Shown: positions 8,651 to 17,678, counted from the first letter of the stretch. The stretch is DNA of 64,000 nt from Pseudomonas sp. sp1636 (GCF_030376615.1 NZ_JARRAB010000002.1:62001-126000), one strand, 5' to 3'. Notes: generated from the sequence alone by a model not told the origin. Numbers and translations are program-made.

Positions 8651-8879
8651 CAAGCCGGCTAACATAACTATATATGCTGTCGTTACGCTGTGTGCTGCTC
8701 AAGGAAGCATGCGTGGTTTACCAGCAGCCTAGCTGTGGTGATGTAGAAGGCCGCACTCAAGCCCTGCTGGAAATAGGGCTCAGGTGCGGTGGTGTTATGA
8801 GTGACAGCTATGATTATTGCCAATTAGCCACTGGATCGGTTCTCGCGGAGCGAGGTGAGAAATTTCTTGAAGTCAGCAC

Positions 8880-9300
8880 CTAGGTTCTGTGCGAAAAGTA
8901 CTGCCGTAGTCGCCGCAGCGTGCAAGCCAGCGTGACCATTGGGGAAGAACTTCTGGCCAGCTTGTCGTAGCAAGTGCCGATCCTCCGACTTTACTTCAAC
9001 CAGCCGAACTTCCTTTCGATGATGTTGCGCTGCCGGTATTTAGGACGGTCGAACAGCCGTGGCAGTTCTGGCTTGTTCTTGCGCTTCAAGGTACACAGCG
9101 GAATTACAGGCTGCATCCGGTAGCGGTCGCAGTACAGGCGTAGATGCGACTGTGCCAAGGAGATATCGCTGGCCTGACCCGGCGACAACAAAAAGCGCCA
9201 CAGCACACCGTTAGCATCGCAGACCATGTGGATCTTGGTAGTCAGGCCACCACCACTATTTCTTATAGAGCCTAAGTAATCCAGTTCATCTGTCGGGAGC
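8880..9300 (-). pseudogene. IS5-family transposase remnant
   Basis: On the minus strand the frame reads LTTKIHMVCDANG, then ALSPGQASD-like sequence, PVIP, RPKYRQRNIIERKFGWLK, a stop codon, and SRRIGTCYDKLA...MVTLACTLRRLRQYF. These are the middle and C-terminal blocks of IS5-family DDE transposases, including the YRQRNxIER(K/M)FG signature. The in-frame TAA after GWLK and the missing N-terminus make it non-functional. It ends at about 9300, where copies of an IS21-like terminal repeat begin. Confidence 0.8.
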
Positions 9301-10070
9301 AGTTAATTTCCGGACACTACGTAAGTGATTGACTTATAGCAGTTTTAACTGACATAGATTCGTTACCCCAGCCTGCCCTGGAGGCGCGCATTCGCTTTGC
9401 TAAATTGCGTTTGGAAAGGCGACCGAAGAGCCCACCTGCATATCGACTTTTCGATCTTGGGCAGGGCGTCACGTGTGCTCAAGTGTTTGTAAGCACTACC
9501 CAGCAGGCCACGACCTTCCAGAGAAACGCTGTCCGCGTCGAGCACTGAGTCGGACACCGGCAACCGTATCGGAGCCATTCATGGTGGGTGATCACCGCAA
9601 TCGCGAGAACCGGTCCGGGAATTAGCTGACATTCCGATGCTTTGTCCGGGTTTTAACTGACTTGCTCGGAGGGCTCTAGAACAGCAATTCCAGGCATTGA
9701 AGGGTTTAATTGTGATGCGGGCCAGGTCGAAAATTGAGGATTGTCCGGCTTTTAGTTGCCACAGAGGTGGCAGAAAATTCGAGCGATCTGGAACGGTCTA
9801 GAGCCCCAATCGACCTCATTTGGTGGCTGGAGAGCGTCTTCTCATCAACCGAGCCCCTGGTAGTCCGGGTTTTAACTGACAAATGCGGATTACCAATTGC
9901 GGTGAACCCTCTAGCACGAGGCGTATAGCGGTGAGGGCAAAGTGAGGCACCCTATATTTTATTCTGGGTGGATCATTTGCAAAATCTCCAAAGGTGGTGA
10001 GGTTGCGGCGTAAGGCACTGAATCTATGCCGGTTCCTGGATTACCTGACATACGTCCGGCTTTTAGTTGA
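9299..10070. repeat. Cluster of IS21-like terminal repeats without a transposase
   Basis: About eight partly degenerate copies of a motif like GTCCGGGTTTTAACTGACA lie at 9299-9316 (opposite orientation), 9341-9354 (partial), 9613-9631, 9644-9661, 9743-9760, 9863-9880, 10031-10050 and 10054-10070. IS21-family elements carry multiple terminal repeats of this kind starting TGTCA. No istA/istB frame is present. The 1.1 kb between 9300 and 10403 otherwise holds only short shadow frames, so I read it as layered insertion-sequence debris. Confidence 0.6.
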
Positions 10071-10403
10071 TCCCGACATCATAAAATTTGCCTTCTGTAA
10101 TGGCTTTTGTTGAGGCTGCCACAAGTCTTTGTGCCGGACGGCCAAATTCATCCATGGGAAGTTTCCGATAACAGGAATTATCGGAAATATAATAAATCTA
10201 TAAAGCCGAGCCAAGGTAGCAATTATCACGTGAAAGTTAAATAGTCAATAAAAAAATAATAAATTTCTTGACTTGCATGTGCACTCGAATTTAAAAATGC
10301 ACTACTCCAAGAGTGATGCCTGTTGAAATTCGAGGTGGAATAGATATATGGCGAAGCATTGGTTGCGTAATAAAAATAGGATTAGACCGAGGGCTTAAAT
10401 CTT

Positions 10404-10904
10404 ATGTCGGACGATGATCAGACATTTGCCGCTTTGCGAGCACGTAAAGCAATCCATCCCGATTGGGTTCGGGTGCAAGGTGCCAAGGACAAATTTTCTA
10501 AACTAGCTCAAGAGTTTTATGAGCAACGCTATCCAGGGTGCGAAGTTACTTTTGGTGTCCCGAATCGTGAAAACATTCGTTTTCACTGCAATAAAGCATT
10601 GGATGTATATTTTCGTGTGCAAGCACGCGGTGCAAGCTGGCCAGAAGATACTTTAGTAATAGCCAATGTTTACAATGTGTACGGCATTGAGAGTAAGGGC
10701 CCGTTGTTGGAGTTATTTGATTTTATAATCATGGCTCAAGAAGAAGTAGGGTACTTTAATTTGGGGTTTGAGTTCCCCGGAAAGCATGAGGTGCCACTGA
10801 TTAAACAGTTTGGCTTTAAAAGGCTAGAGCACTTAGCAGGGGGGTGGACTATTTCAATAGTAGCGCTTAAAGAGGTCATTGATGCTGGATCTACATGTAG
10901 CTAG
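10404..10904 (+). CDS. Hypothetical protein
   Basis: 166 residues, not recognised. A mixed alpha/beta sequence with several aromatic blocks (FYEQRYPGCEVTFGVP, ALDVYFRVQARG, GGWTISIVAL). It has no signal peptide or membrane segment and is probably cytoplasmic. It follows the IS debris and is AT-richer than the core genome. Upstream at 10260-10275 there is TTGACTTGCA, which could be part of a promoter. A toxin or acetyltransferase-like fold cannot be excluded, but nothing specific supports it. Confidence 0.55.
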   Translation: MSDDDQTFAALRARKAIHPDWVRVQGAKDKFSKLAQEFYEQRYPGCEVTFGVPNRENIRFHCNKALDVYFRVQARGASWPEDTLVIANVYNVYGIESKGPLLELFDFIIMAQEEVGYFNLGFEFPGKHEVPLIKQFGFKRLEHLAGGWTISIVALKEVIDAGSTCS

Positions 10905-10933
10905 GGATGACCTGCAAGCTGAGGATTTTTACT

Positions 10934-10996
10934 ATGTGTGAAGAATTTGACGCTCTGCTATGTGCCAGGTCATCGAGATCGATCACCGGTACATGA
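10934..10996 (+). pseudogene. Short decayed copy of the start of the next gene
   Basis: A 20-codon frame beginning MCEEFDALLCAR parallels the start MHEQLDALLCTR of the gene at 11189, and the DNA of both starts is clearly similar. It then diverges and stops. It may be a truncated paralogue left by deletion. The rest of the gap up to 11188 holds no gene I can support. Confidence 0.5.
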
Positions 10997-11188
10997 TCGA
11001 GACTGTTGATGGCAATCGGCTTCTGCTTGTGAAATTTCATTCATGAGGTGGGCGACAATCGCTGATGTTCTTGCTGGAGTTGTTCGCCAGTTCTGCCATG
11101 GCCGGGTCGCGGTACTGCGTACATTGATGATGTGACGATCGAATCGGATGTAGATCACTTGTGACTTGCTAAGGAGATTGTCGAAATC

Positions 11189-11803
11189 ATGCATGAACAA
11201 CTTGACGCTTTGCTGTGTACGCGTTACCCGGCCATTTTTTCAGCTTGCGAACCGGGTAATCAACGGTTGTTCGGCTTCGAATGCGGGGACGGCTGGTTCA
11301 CGCTCATCGAGGCCGCCTGTAGATTAATTCAACATCACATAAACGCCACTGGCACCGAGCAACTGATGGCTTCGCAGGTGAAAGAAAAATTTGGCGGGCT
11401 TCGCTTCTACTGTCGACACGCAAGCGACTACGCAACTTCGGTGGTGGATCTCTCCGAGTCGCTATCGCTGCACGTTTGTGAGGTGTGTGGTGCCCCCGGT
11501 AGGACGGTCTCTCGCTCGGGCTGGATGCGGACGCGCTGTCCAGAGCATGAAAGCACCACGGCTTATGATGAACGAATCATGAAAGCCTCCAGGGAGAACA
11601 TCCTCCAGTCTCCCTCGATTGCCGATGTGATGGAGGCCTCCTTGGCATTCTTCGCGCTTGATAGTCAATCTGCTGCTCGCTGGCTAACTCAGCCAGCGAT
11701 GGCGTTAGGACATGCTGTTCCGTTGCATCTGGCAGTATCTGCCGAAGGTCAGCGTCAGGTGTTGACACTAATCGGGCGTCTTGAGCACGGCGTCTCCTCG
11801 TGA
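11189..11803 (+). CDS. Zinc-binding domain fused to a DUF2384 (ParS/Xre/MbcA-type) antitoxin domain
   Basis: 204 residues with two parts. Residues 1-120 contain FGFECGDGWFTLI and KEKFGGLRFYCR and a likely zinc site C97-x2-C100...C117-x2-H120 (CEVCGAPG, RCPEH). Residues about 145-203 match the toxin-binding domain of Xre/ParS/MbcA antitoxins (AARWLTQPAMALGHAVPLHLAVSAEG, ending LIGRLEHGV). Those antitoxins normally pair with RES-domain NAD-degrading toxins, but no RES gene follows. The fusion and orphan state are unusual. Roles as a solitary antitoxin or a DNA-processing factor are both possible. Confidence 0.7.
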   Translation: MHEQLDALLCTRYPAIFSACEPGNQRLFGFECGDGWFTLIEAACRLIQHHINATGTEQLMASQVKEKFGGLRFYCRHASDYATSVVDLSESLSLHVCEVCGAPGRTVSRSGWMRTRCPEHESTTAYDERIMKASRENILQSPSIADVMEASLAFFALDSQSAARWLTQPAMALGHAVPLHLAVSAEGQRQVLTLIGRLEHGVSS

Positions 11804-11988
11804 GGTCGAATCGAATCTGCGACCGTCGTAATTCTTTACGACGTCTTCGTTGGCGCATGGAAATCCCGGCGATAAGGGCTATCGCGTCCGCTTAAAATAC
11901 GCGGACACCATCGCCCTTAATGCTGGAGTTCGGAAGGTGACTTGGCTGGACGCTTAGTGCGCCAGTTAAAGCTGGCGGAGGATAGTCG

Positions 11989-12633
11989 ATGAAAGTTCGA
12001 TACCGGCATGCCCGTGGCGATATGGTTGTTGTGCGCTATGCAGACGACAGCGTGGTGGGTTTCAGGAAGCAATCGCAGGCTCAGCAGTTCCTGGCACAGT
12101 TGCAGGAGCGCCTGGCCAGGTTTGGCCTATCCCTCAATGCGGCGAAAACACGGCTGATTGAATTTGGTCGTTTTGCCATAGGCAAACGCCGGCGGCGAGG
12201 ACTGGGCAAACCGGAGACTTTTGACTTCCTGGGGCTCACGCACTGCTGTAGCACCAAAAGAAACGGCGACTTCCAAGTGCTGCGACTGACGGTGAAGAAG
12301 CGGATGCGTGCGACGCTGCTGGCTATCCGGGATGAACTGCAACGCCGACGTCATGAGCCTGTCCGGGCTCAAGGGCAGTGGCTCAATCGGGTGGTGAGTG
12401 GATATTTCAATTACCACGCGGTGCCAGGAAACCTGAAGCGTCTCAGTGGCTTCAGGAAGGCTATCTGTCGGTACTGGCGTCAGGCTCTCGGGCGACGCAG
12501 CCAGAGAAATCGGCTGCAATGGTCTCGTTTCGGACTGCTCACAGATCACTACATACCCAGCCCAAAGAATGCACACCCGTACCCTGAGGATCGCTTCGCG
12601 TCACATACCCGAGGCAGGAGCCGTATGCGGTAG
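11989..12633 (+). pseudogene. Group II intron reverse transcriptase/maturase, 5'-truncated
   Basis: The frame starts just before the catalytic YADD motif (VVVRYADDSVVGF) and continues through LSLNAAKTRLIEFGR, GKPETFDFLGLTH, and the maturase/GIIM part (WLNRVVSGYFNYHAVPGN...CRYWRQALGRRSQ). Reverse transcriptase blocks 1-4 are missing, so about half the protein is lost. The ATG at 11989 is probably fortuitous. The RNA 3' domains follow immediately, so this is the 3' half of an intron whose 5' part was deleted. Confidence 0.9.
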
Positions 12634-12692
12634 TTCCGCACGTACGGATCTGTGCGGGGGGGGGGGCAGGTAACTGCCATCCCTACCGCGAC
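12618..12692 (+). ncRNA. Group II intron domains V and VI
   Basis: Directly after the maturase frame, GAGCCGTATGCGG...CCGCACGTACGGATC folds as the conserved domain V hairpin. A G-run and GCAGGTAACTGC...CCCTACCGCGAC resemble domain VI and the intron 3' end. The 3' end is placed by similarity and is accurate to a few bases. Confidence 0.75.
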
Positions 12693-12721
12693 CGAAACGA
12701 CAAAGGCATTTGGAGGTAATA

Positions 12722-13348
12722 CTAAGGGTTCTCAGCGGGGGGCTGTTGTGTACTGAGCTGCTCTGTGATGAGCTTGGACAACAGCTCATGCAGTGGGCTA
12801 AGGTCAAACGGACCTTGGGTCAAAGACTCGTCTACACGCTGGAGTGCAACTACGTATTCATCTCGGTCGCGACAAATAAGCTCAGGAAGGATCGTAGTTC
12901 CTGGTAGCCAGCTACCGGACTTCACACACAGCACGAAATAGCAGGCAGCTCTAGCCGTTCTACCATTGCCATTGATAAACGGGTGAATGTGGTTTAGCCG
13001 CCAGAGCACGTATGCCGTGAGCGTCACTGGGTCGGATTGCTCCCAGCTCCTATTCACTATATTCACAAAGTCGTCCATGAGCGCCTCGACCCGGTAGTGC
13101 TCGGGAGGCATATGGTTGCCCACGACGACTTGGCAAGGACGGTACTCGCCGGCATTCGTATGCAGGCAAGTAATGGCATGAAAATTCAAAGCCTTGATGA
13201 TGTGGTTCGACAAGAACGCGCGGTCCACAGCCAATGCAGCGCCTACTATGGACCTTAAGAAGTCGTACTGCCGATTGCCATTGGAGACTTCCAGTTCTTG
13301 GTAGACTGGATTTTGCTCGGTGTTACCGCACAATTCGAAGAGGATCAA
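12722..13348 (-). CDS. Fic-domain protein (probable AMP transferase)
   Basis: 208 residues with the full Fic signature HPFINGNGRTAR at 122-133, where the His is catalytic and the Asn/Gly/Arg bind the nucleotide. A flap-like strand (PCQVVVGNHMPP, about 71-82) precedes it. Fic proteins transfer AMP or related groups onto target proteins, and many bacterial ones are toxins. I see no inhibitory (S/T)xxxE(G/N) motif in the protein itself. Its ATG overlaps the stop of the short upstream gene by 4 bp, so the two are co-translated. The group II intron remnant ends about 30 bp beyond its stop. Confidence 0.92.
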   Translation of the reverse strand: MILFELCGNTEQNPVYQELEVSNGNRQYDFLRSIVGAALAVDRAFLSNHIIKALNFHAITCLHTNAGEYRPCQVVVGNHMPPEHYRVEALMDDFVNIVNRSWEQSDPVTLTAYVLWRLNHIHPFINGNGRTARAACYFVLCVKSGSWLPGTTILPELICRDRDEYVVALQRVDESLTQGPFDLSPLHELLSKLITEQLSTQQPPAENP

Positions 13349-13554
13349 CGTTTCGCCCCTTCGACTCCTTCCTGCTCAAGAATCAACTTGCGAACCTGTT
13401 CGCGCGTGACGCCGTTCTTCGAGCTTACAGATCCATAGACGAACGATACTCGCTGTTCCAGCATCTCGGCGGCAGTCTGCTTGTGTTGCGAGGCCCCTTG
13501 GAGCGCACACAACAGACCCGGATCTGTCTTCAAATCCAAGAAATTCTTAGCCAT
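13345..13554 (-). CDS. Short protein encoded with Fic (possible antitoxin or accessory)
   Basis: 69 residues from the ATG at 13554, chosen for the strong AAGGAGGT ribosome binding site ahead of it; a longer frame to 13608 lacks one. The C-terminal part (SVSSKNGVTREQVRKLILEQEG) resembles a small helical DNA-binding or adaptor segment. The position, stop overlapping the fic start, is that of a Fic antitoxin. The canonical VbhA inhibitory motif is not visible, so the role is inferred from context only. Confidence 0.7.
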   Translation of the reverse strand: MAKNFLDLKTDPGLLCALQGASQHKQTAAEMLEQRVSFVYGSVSSKNGVTREQVRKLILEQEGVEGAKR

Positions 13555-14041
13555 GTTTACCTCCTTTTCACTGCTTGGCCCTGTAACTTCGACACCGGCG
13601 CACGCCATGTGTCCTCTTTATTTATCGATCCCGCTGACGAAGAGCGCAAGAAAATTTACGTTCCCGGCTCCAGACACCGACGCTGGGGGGATCGAATAGT
13701 CGGTGCCCCTGATTGTAGCCTGTTCTCACGCTTTCCATCTGTGCGTTCATTACCTACCGTCGAATCTGTAACCCCGATGAGAAACGACAAGAGCCTGCAT
13801 CGTTTCCTTGGCGATCGGCCACGGACAACCCTTTGCATACAAGGGGCAGGCTTTAGCCGGGTCGACTCCACCCATTCGCCCCTCGACTGTCCACCGTCCA
13901 CTATTGGCCGGTTGTTGCCTGTCGCGACCGGCTGGTTTGGGTCGGCTTCTGCCGGTCACGACGAGCCGGTATCGACCCCAGCGGAGTGTTAATGTCGGCT
14001 ATTACGCTAGGAGATAGCACTGAATCATGAAGGAGAAATCG
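13555..14041. other. Intergenic region with no supported gene
   Basis: About 490 bp between the divergent fic operon and the KAP gene. Frames here are antisense or random. Several short CGGTC/GACCG-rich dyads (around 13920-13970, GCGACCGGCTGG...CGGTCACGACGAGCCGGT) resemble dispersed intergenic repeats seen again at 17120-17460. Confidence 0.5.
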
Positions 14042-17000
14042 ATGACTGCTACCAAACCAGCGATGAAGATGCCCGAGTTGCTGGTATTCGCCAGGCCGCT
14101 TGTCACTGGATTAGTAGGGGCGGAGGTTTGGCGGGTAGCCTTCTACCTCGGAGCGAACTTCGCTCCGACATTGTCTGACGTAGCCCTCTGGGTAAAGATC
14201 GGCGGGATACTGAGCGGAGCGCTGCTATGTCTGACCTACGCATTCAAGCGGGGAGCGCACGTCGCTGCTGCACGAATGGGCCGCAGTCTTCGCTTCGATC
14301 TGCTGGTCGCGATCGGTAGCGGTATCTGGATAAACGAGTTAGCCTCGCCCTGGCTAGCCGAGGTTCACGCAGCATTAATGAATGCGGATCCTCATTGGGC
14401 ACCAGCGGTCTTCATTCTGCTCTGCGCAGTACTGTTGTCGCCACTGGTTCAGCAATGCTGGCCAAGCCCCAAAAGAACGACTCCGCAGTTGTACTTCATT
14501 GCAGATGAGGAAATCGGAGAAGAGACAGAAGATCTGCTTGCGAGCAAGGTGCAAGCCAAGTCGTTCGCAGAGACAGTTATCGCAAGCGCTGCCCACCCTG
14601 GGCTTGTCTTTGGGGTTGATGGACCATGGGGGGTCGGCAAGACCAGCTTCATCAACCTTGCTGAGCGTTACTGGGCAAAAGAAGAAGACGGGGTCATTGT
14701 TTGTCGATTCGAACCCCTTCGGTACGCATCAGAGCCCGACCTTGCGGACCGCTTGATTCGTGACCTATCTGCCTCTATTCAGCGAAAGGTCTTTGCTCCG
14801 GAGTTTCGGCCAGCGGCATCGCGATACTCCCGGTTGATAAAAGGAAAGGCCGACGTTTCGTTCCTTGGCTTCAAGCTTTCCTTGGAACCATCGCAGGAGA
14901 CCGTTGATGAGCTGCTCGATGACATCGACGAGGTCCTTAGGCGGATCGGCCGTCGCGTAATCATTGTCATCGACGACCTGGATCGATTGGACGCGAAAAC
15001 CACCAACAACGTTCTGTTCGCAACGCGACGGACGTTCAAGCTATCTCAGGCCACGTATGTCCTCTGTTACGACACCGAGATACTTGCTGGAAGCAAGGAT
15101 GAGGGCTCGAGGGCGCGGGAGTTCCTTGAGAAGTTTGTGACAGTCAAGCTGAGCTTGTTCGTTGACAGCTCTAGCATTCGGGACTTCTTACGAAGGGACT
15201 GGCATCGCTTAGAAAACCAACTGGGCTCGATTCCCTCCGACACAATGGTGAAGCTGGGCACCGTGCTCAACGAGTTGGCGGAAATTCTCGACGGTGAGTT
15301 GGCGGCGAATTACTTGCCCCTTGTAGGCGACTTGCGGAAGGTAAAGCGCTTCGTCAACGCCATGCTGCTCATGCAAATCGAGAAGAGCAACTTAGGCCGG
15401 ATGGACTTCAACAAGCGAGACCTCATAAACCTAATGCTTTTGCATCTGCACTACCCTGGGTTGTTCAGGCGCATCTACGCCGAAGAGACGGAGGGACGTT
15501 GTGGAACCTTCTCTGTACGTCGCGAATATGATGGGCGCGATTACAAGTTCAAGAACTCGGCTGATTTTTCAAAGCTGGTGGCGGAGCATCAAGGGGCCGC
15601 AGGGTTCCTTTTGACACAACTCTTCGACTTAACAACGCTGAAGTTTGGTGATCGAAGTGAGGTAGATGAGGCGGTCCTGGTGTCGCGTGCTTGCTTCAAC
15701 CAGAATTCCTTTAGGAATCTGGAGGGATACCTCAAGCTCATTGTGCGGTTCGCCACGCCCGAGCCGCAGGAGACATTTGTTCTGTACCAGGAAGCCGTGG
15801 AGCGAGTTCAAAAGGGTGCGTCCATTGGTTCAGTTCTGACGTCAGGTGACTTCCAATTGGAGCTAGGGGAGCGCGCGCATGACCAGTTCTGGAGGTTGCT
15901 CGTCAATCAGTCTCATGACTTCACTAGCGCTGCTGCCGAAGATGCCATCAACACGCTCGTAGACTATCTACCGCACTACTCGGCGATTGCGAATGATGAT
16001 CGAGGGTTGCGGCAGAGGTCGATCTACTCCCTGCTACGACTCTTGGATAGTGCCGGCTGGGGAAGGACATCAGGCCGTCGTCGCTCGAATACTGCGGAGA
16101 ATGTCATAGAGATCGCATGGCGGATTTTCGGTGAACGCGCCTACGCAGGCAAAGGCCTACTTCAACGTCTTGCAGGCAGTGATCGCGGCGTTCTCGGCTG
16201 GAACGATCTCATGATCTTCAGGCTTCAATGCTCCGCAGATCGTCAGGGGCAATTGTTCAATCTTCATTCAGCTCTCATCGTCCATCAGGATGAAAATGCG
16301 GCGACAACTGGATTCACCAGTAATCTCGCATTGATGGGGATGAGAAAACTGTCTCAAGAGGTCTTCGCGCTGTTCAAGCGAACCTACATTGATCGGCAGC
16401 GAAACTTTTTTGCGGAAGTCAGTGATGCCCCAGTTGCAGACTTTCTCGGTGAAGTTTCGTCTCAACTTGGCCAGCATGCTTCCAGTGATACTCAATCCGA
16501 GCATGATGCCGCTTCGCTTACTCGACGTATTTCCCCGGCACGCTCCCTCGTCAAATCCTTTGTGATCTACCAGTTGAGTAATCCACTGCCCCCAAATGGG
16601 TCAGGTGTTGGCTGTGGGCATTACAACGAGCATGGTGCTGGCGATGGTGCTGGTATAGCTAGGCTGATGAACGAATATGCGTTTGACTTCTGCTTCCACC
16701 CCGATATCCACGAGGACAATGTCTATCATTTTCTCGACCACTGCCTGTCGCATTTGAGTAATCCTTTCTTTTCGGGCGGAGATGAAGAAGGTTACTTTGC
16801 TTCAAAAGCTGAAATTTCGAGCGGTTTTGATCCGAAGGAAATGGGACGCTACTGGGCTCAGCATCGGGAACACATTCTCCAAAGAGAATTGCACCTCAAA
16901 GAGCGGTATGTAGTCACATCCAACTACACAGCTTCGTATAGCGAGGATCTGGTTGGGGTCTTCGCTGTACTTGATGAATTAGCTAACGAAGTTACAGCGA

Positions 17001-17053
17001 GTTTGCCGGAAAACGACAGTCTTCCGCTGAACTCGGCTGAGCCCGCTCAATGA
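14042..17053 (+). CDS. KAP family P-loop NTPase with N-terminal membrane segments
   Basis: 1003 residues from ATG 14042, chosen for AAGGAG just upstream; ATG 14027 lacks a site. Hydrophobic segments occupy roughly residues 45-65 and 110-130. Walker A is GPWGVGKTS (about 194-202), and Walker B plus the KAP signature is RRVIIVIDDLDRLD (about 304-317). The family includes F-plasmid PifA (T7 exclusion) and QatA of the Qat defence system. The C-terminal ~550 residues are not recognised. No partner gene lies on the same strand within 600 bp, so it may act alone. An anti-phage role is inferred from family and island context. Confidence 0.85.
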   Translation: MTATKPAMKMPELLVFARPLVTGLVGAEVWRVAFYLGANFAPTLSDVALWVKIGGILSGALLCLTYAFKRGAHVAAARMGRSLRFDLLVAIGSGIWINELASPWLAEVHAALMNADPHWAPAVFILLCAVLLSPLVQQCWPSPKRTTPQLYFIADEEIGEETEDLLASKVQAKSFAETVIASAAHPGLVFGVDGPWGVGKTSFINLAERYWAKEEDGVIVCRFEPLRYASEPDLADRLIRDLSASIQRKVFAPEFRPAASRYSRLIKGKADVSFLGFKLSLEPSQETVDELLDDIDEVLRRIGRRVIIVIDDLDRLDAKTTNNVLFATRRTFKLSQATYVLCYDTEILAGSKDEGSRAREFLEKFVTVKLSLFVDSSSIRDFLRRDWHRLENQLGSIPSDTMVKLGTVLNELAEILDGELAANYLPLVGDLRKVKRFVNAMLLMQIEKSNLGRMDFNKRDLINLMLLHLHYPGLFRRIYAEETEGRCGTFSVRREYDGRDYKFKNSADFSKLVAEHQGAAGFLLTQLFDLTTLKFGDRSEVDEAVLVSRACFNQNSFRNLEGYLKLIVRFATPEPQETFVLYQEAVERVQKGASIGSVLTSGDFQLELGERAHDQFWRLLVNQSHDFTSAAAEDAINTLVDYLPHYSAIANDDRGLRQRSIYSLLRLLDSAGWGRTSGRRRSNTAENVIEIAWRIFGERAYAGKGLLQRLAGSDRGVLGWNDLMIFRLQCSADRQGQLFNLHSALIVHQDENAATTGFTSNLALMGMRKLSQEVFALFKRTYIDRQRNFFAEVSDAPVADFLGEVSSQLGQHASSDTQSEHDAASLTRRISPARSLVKSFVIYQLSNPLPPNGSGVGCGHYNEHGAGDGAGIARLMNEYAFDFCFHPDIHEDNVYHFLDHCLSHLSNPFFSGGDEEGYFASKAEISSGFDPKEMGRYWAQHREHILQRELHLKERYVVTSNYTASYSEDLVGVFAVLDELANEVTASLPENDSLPLNSAEPAQ

Positions 17054-17208
17054 TGAGGTGCAGGTGGCGTTATGGAGGCCTCAATCTCACAGGGAGCCTA
17101 CCTAGCCGCAACACGCCCGAAACAGTGAGGTGATGGCTTGGCCATCACTGGCCGAAACTGCTGCTGACCGGTCATCGGCCGGAGTTCCTTGAATGACTGC
17201 AATGGGTC

Positions 17209-17416
17209 GATTCTGTTGAAAAAGTAGATCCCCTGTCTGGCCTGCGGCAAAATCTCTTCATTGGACGGAGGGGGATCTCACAGCAGTTATCGAGTGGGCA
17301 GGAGCGACTGTTTTACTCGTTCAGCCTTGGAGATCACATCCCAGCCAATCACCTTCTCCGGTGGTGATCGTGGCTGAGTTCAGACGAGCTGAAAAACCGA
17401 CTTTTTCAACAGAATC
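17209..17416. mobile_element. 208-bp MITE derived from an IS1182-family element
   Basis: Bounded by perfect 17-bp inverted repeats GATTCTGTTGAAAAAGT / ACTTTTTCAACAGAATC and flanked by GGTC direct repeats (17205-17208 and 17417-17420). Its right 63 bp (17354-17416) are identical, in inverse orientation, to the end of the broken IS1182-type element at 24039-24101. No coding frame lies inside. The rest of the 17054-17678 gap shows only intergenic repeat-like sequence that joins smoothly across the insertion. Confidence 0.85.
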
Positions 17417-17678
17417 GGTCGACAGCTGCCATTCGTAAGCGGCCGGAGTCGACCAGAAGCGGCAATTGAGTGCCTACAAAATCAGGGGAGATTCATTGCG
17501 CTTGCTCTGAGGCGACCAAAAGTGCAGTATTTTGGCAGGCGCAGATGGGCGCCTGCCAGCTTGCAGCGGCGAAGTTCTGCACCATTGTGTTCGTTACCCT
17601 CACCTTATGGCACGCATCTACCGACGCGCAGCCCGGCGAAGCAAGCATCCTGGCAAATAGCGTCGCGTGGAGAAAGCC

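Noticed and set aside
8674..8883. 69-codon frame between a hypothetical gene and the IS5 remnant
   Set aside because: Poor protein-like composition, no ribosome binding site, and it runs up to the transposase debris; probably chance.
9613..10070. Could the repeated GTCCGGNTTTTAACTGAC motif be a CRISPR array?
   Set aside because: Spacing is irregular (about 30 to 170 bp), copies are degenerate, and no cas gene is near.
13234..13992. 252-codon plus-strand frame
   Set aside because: It lies opposite the short fic partner and intergenic repeats; the minus-strand frames have better starts and motifs.
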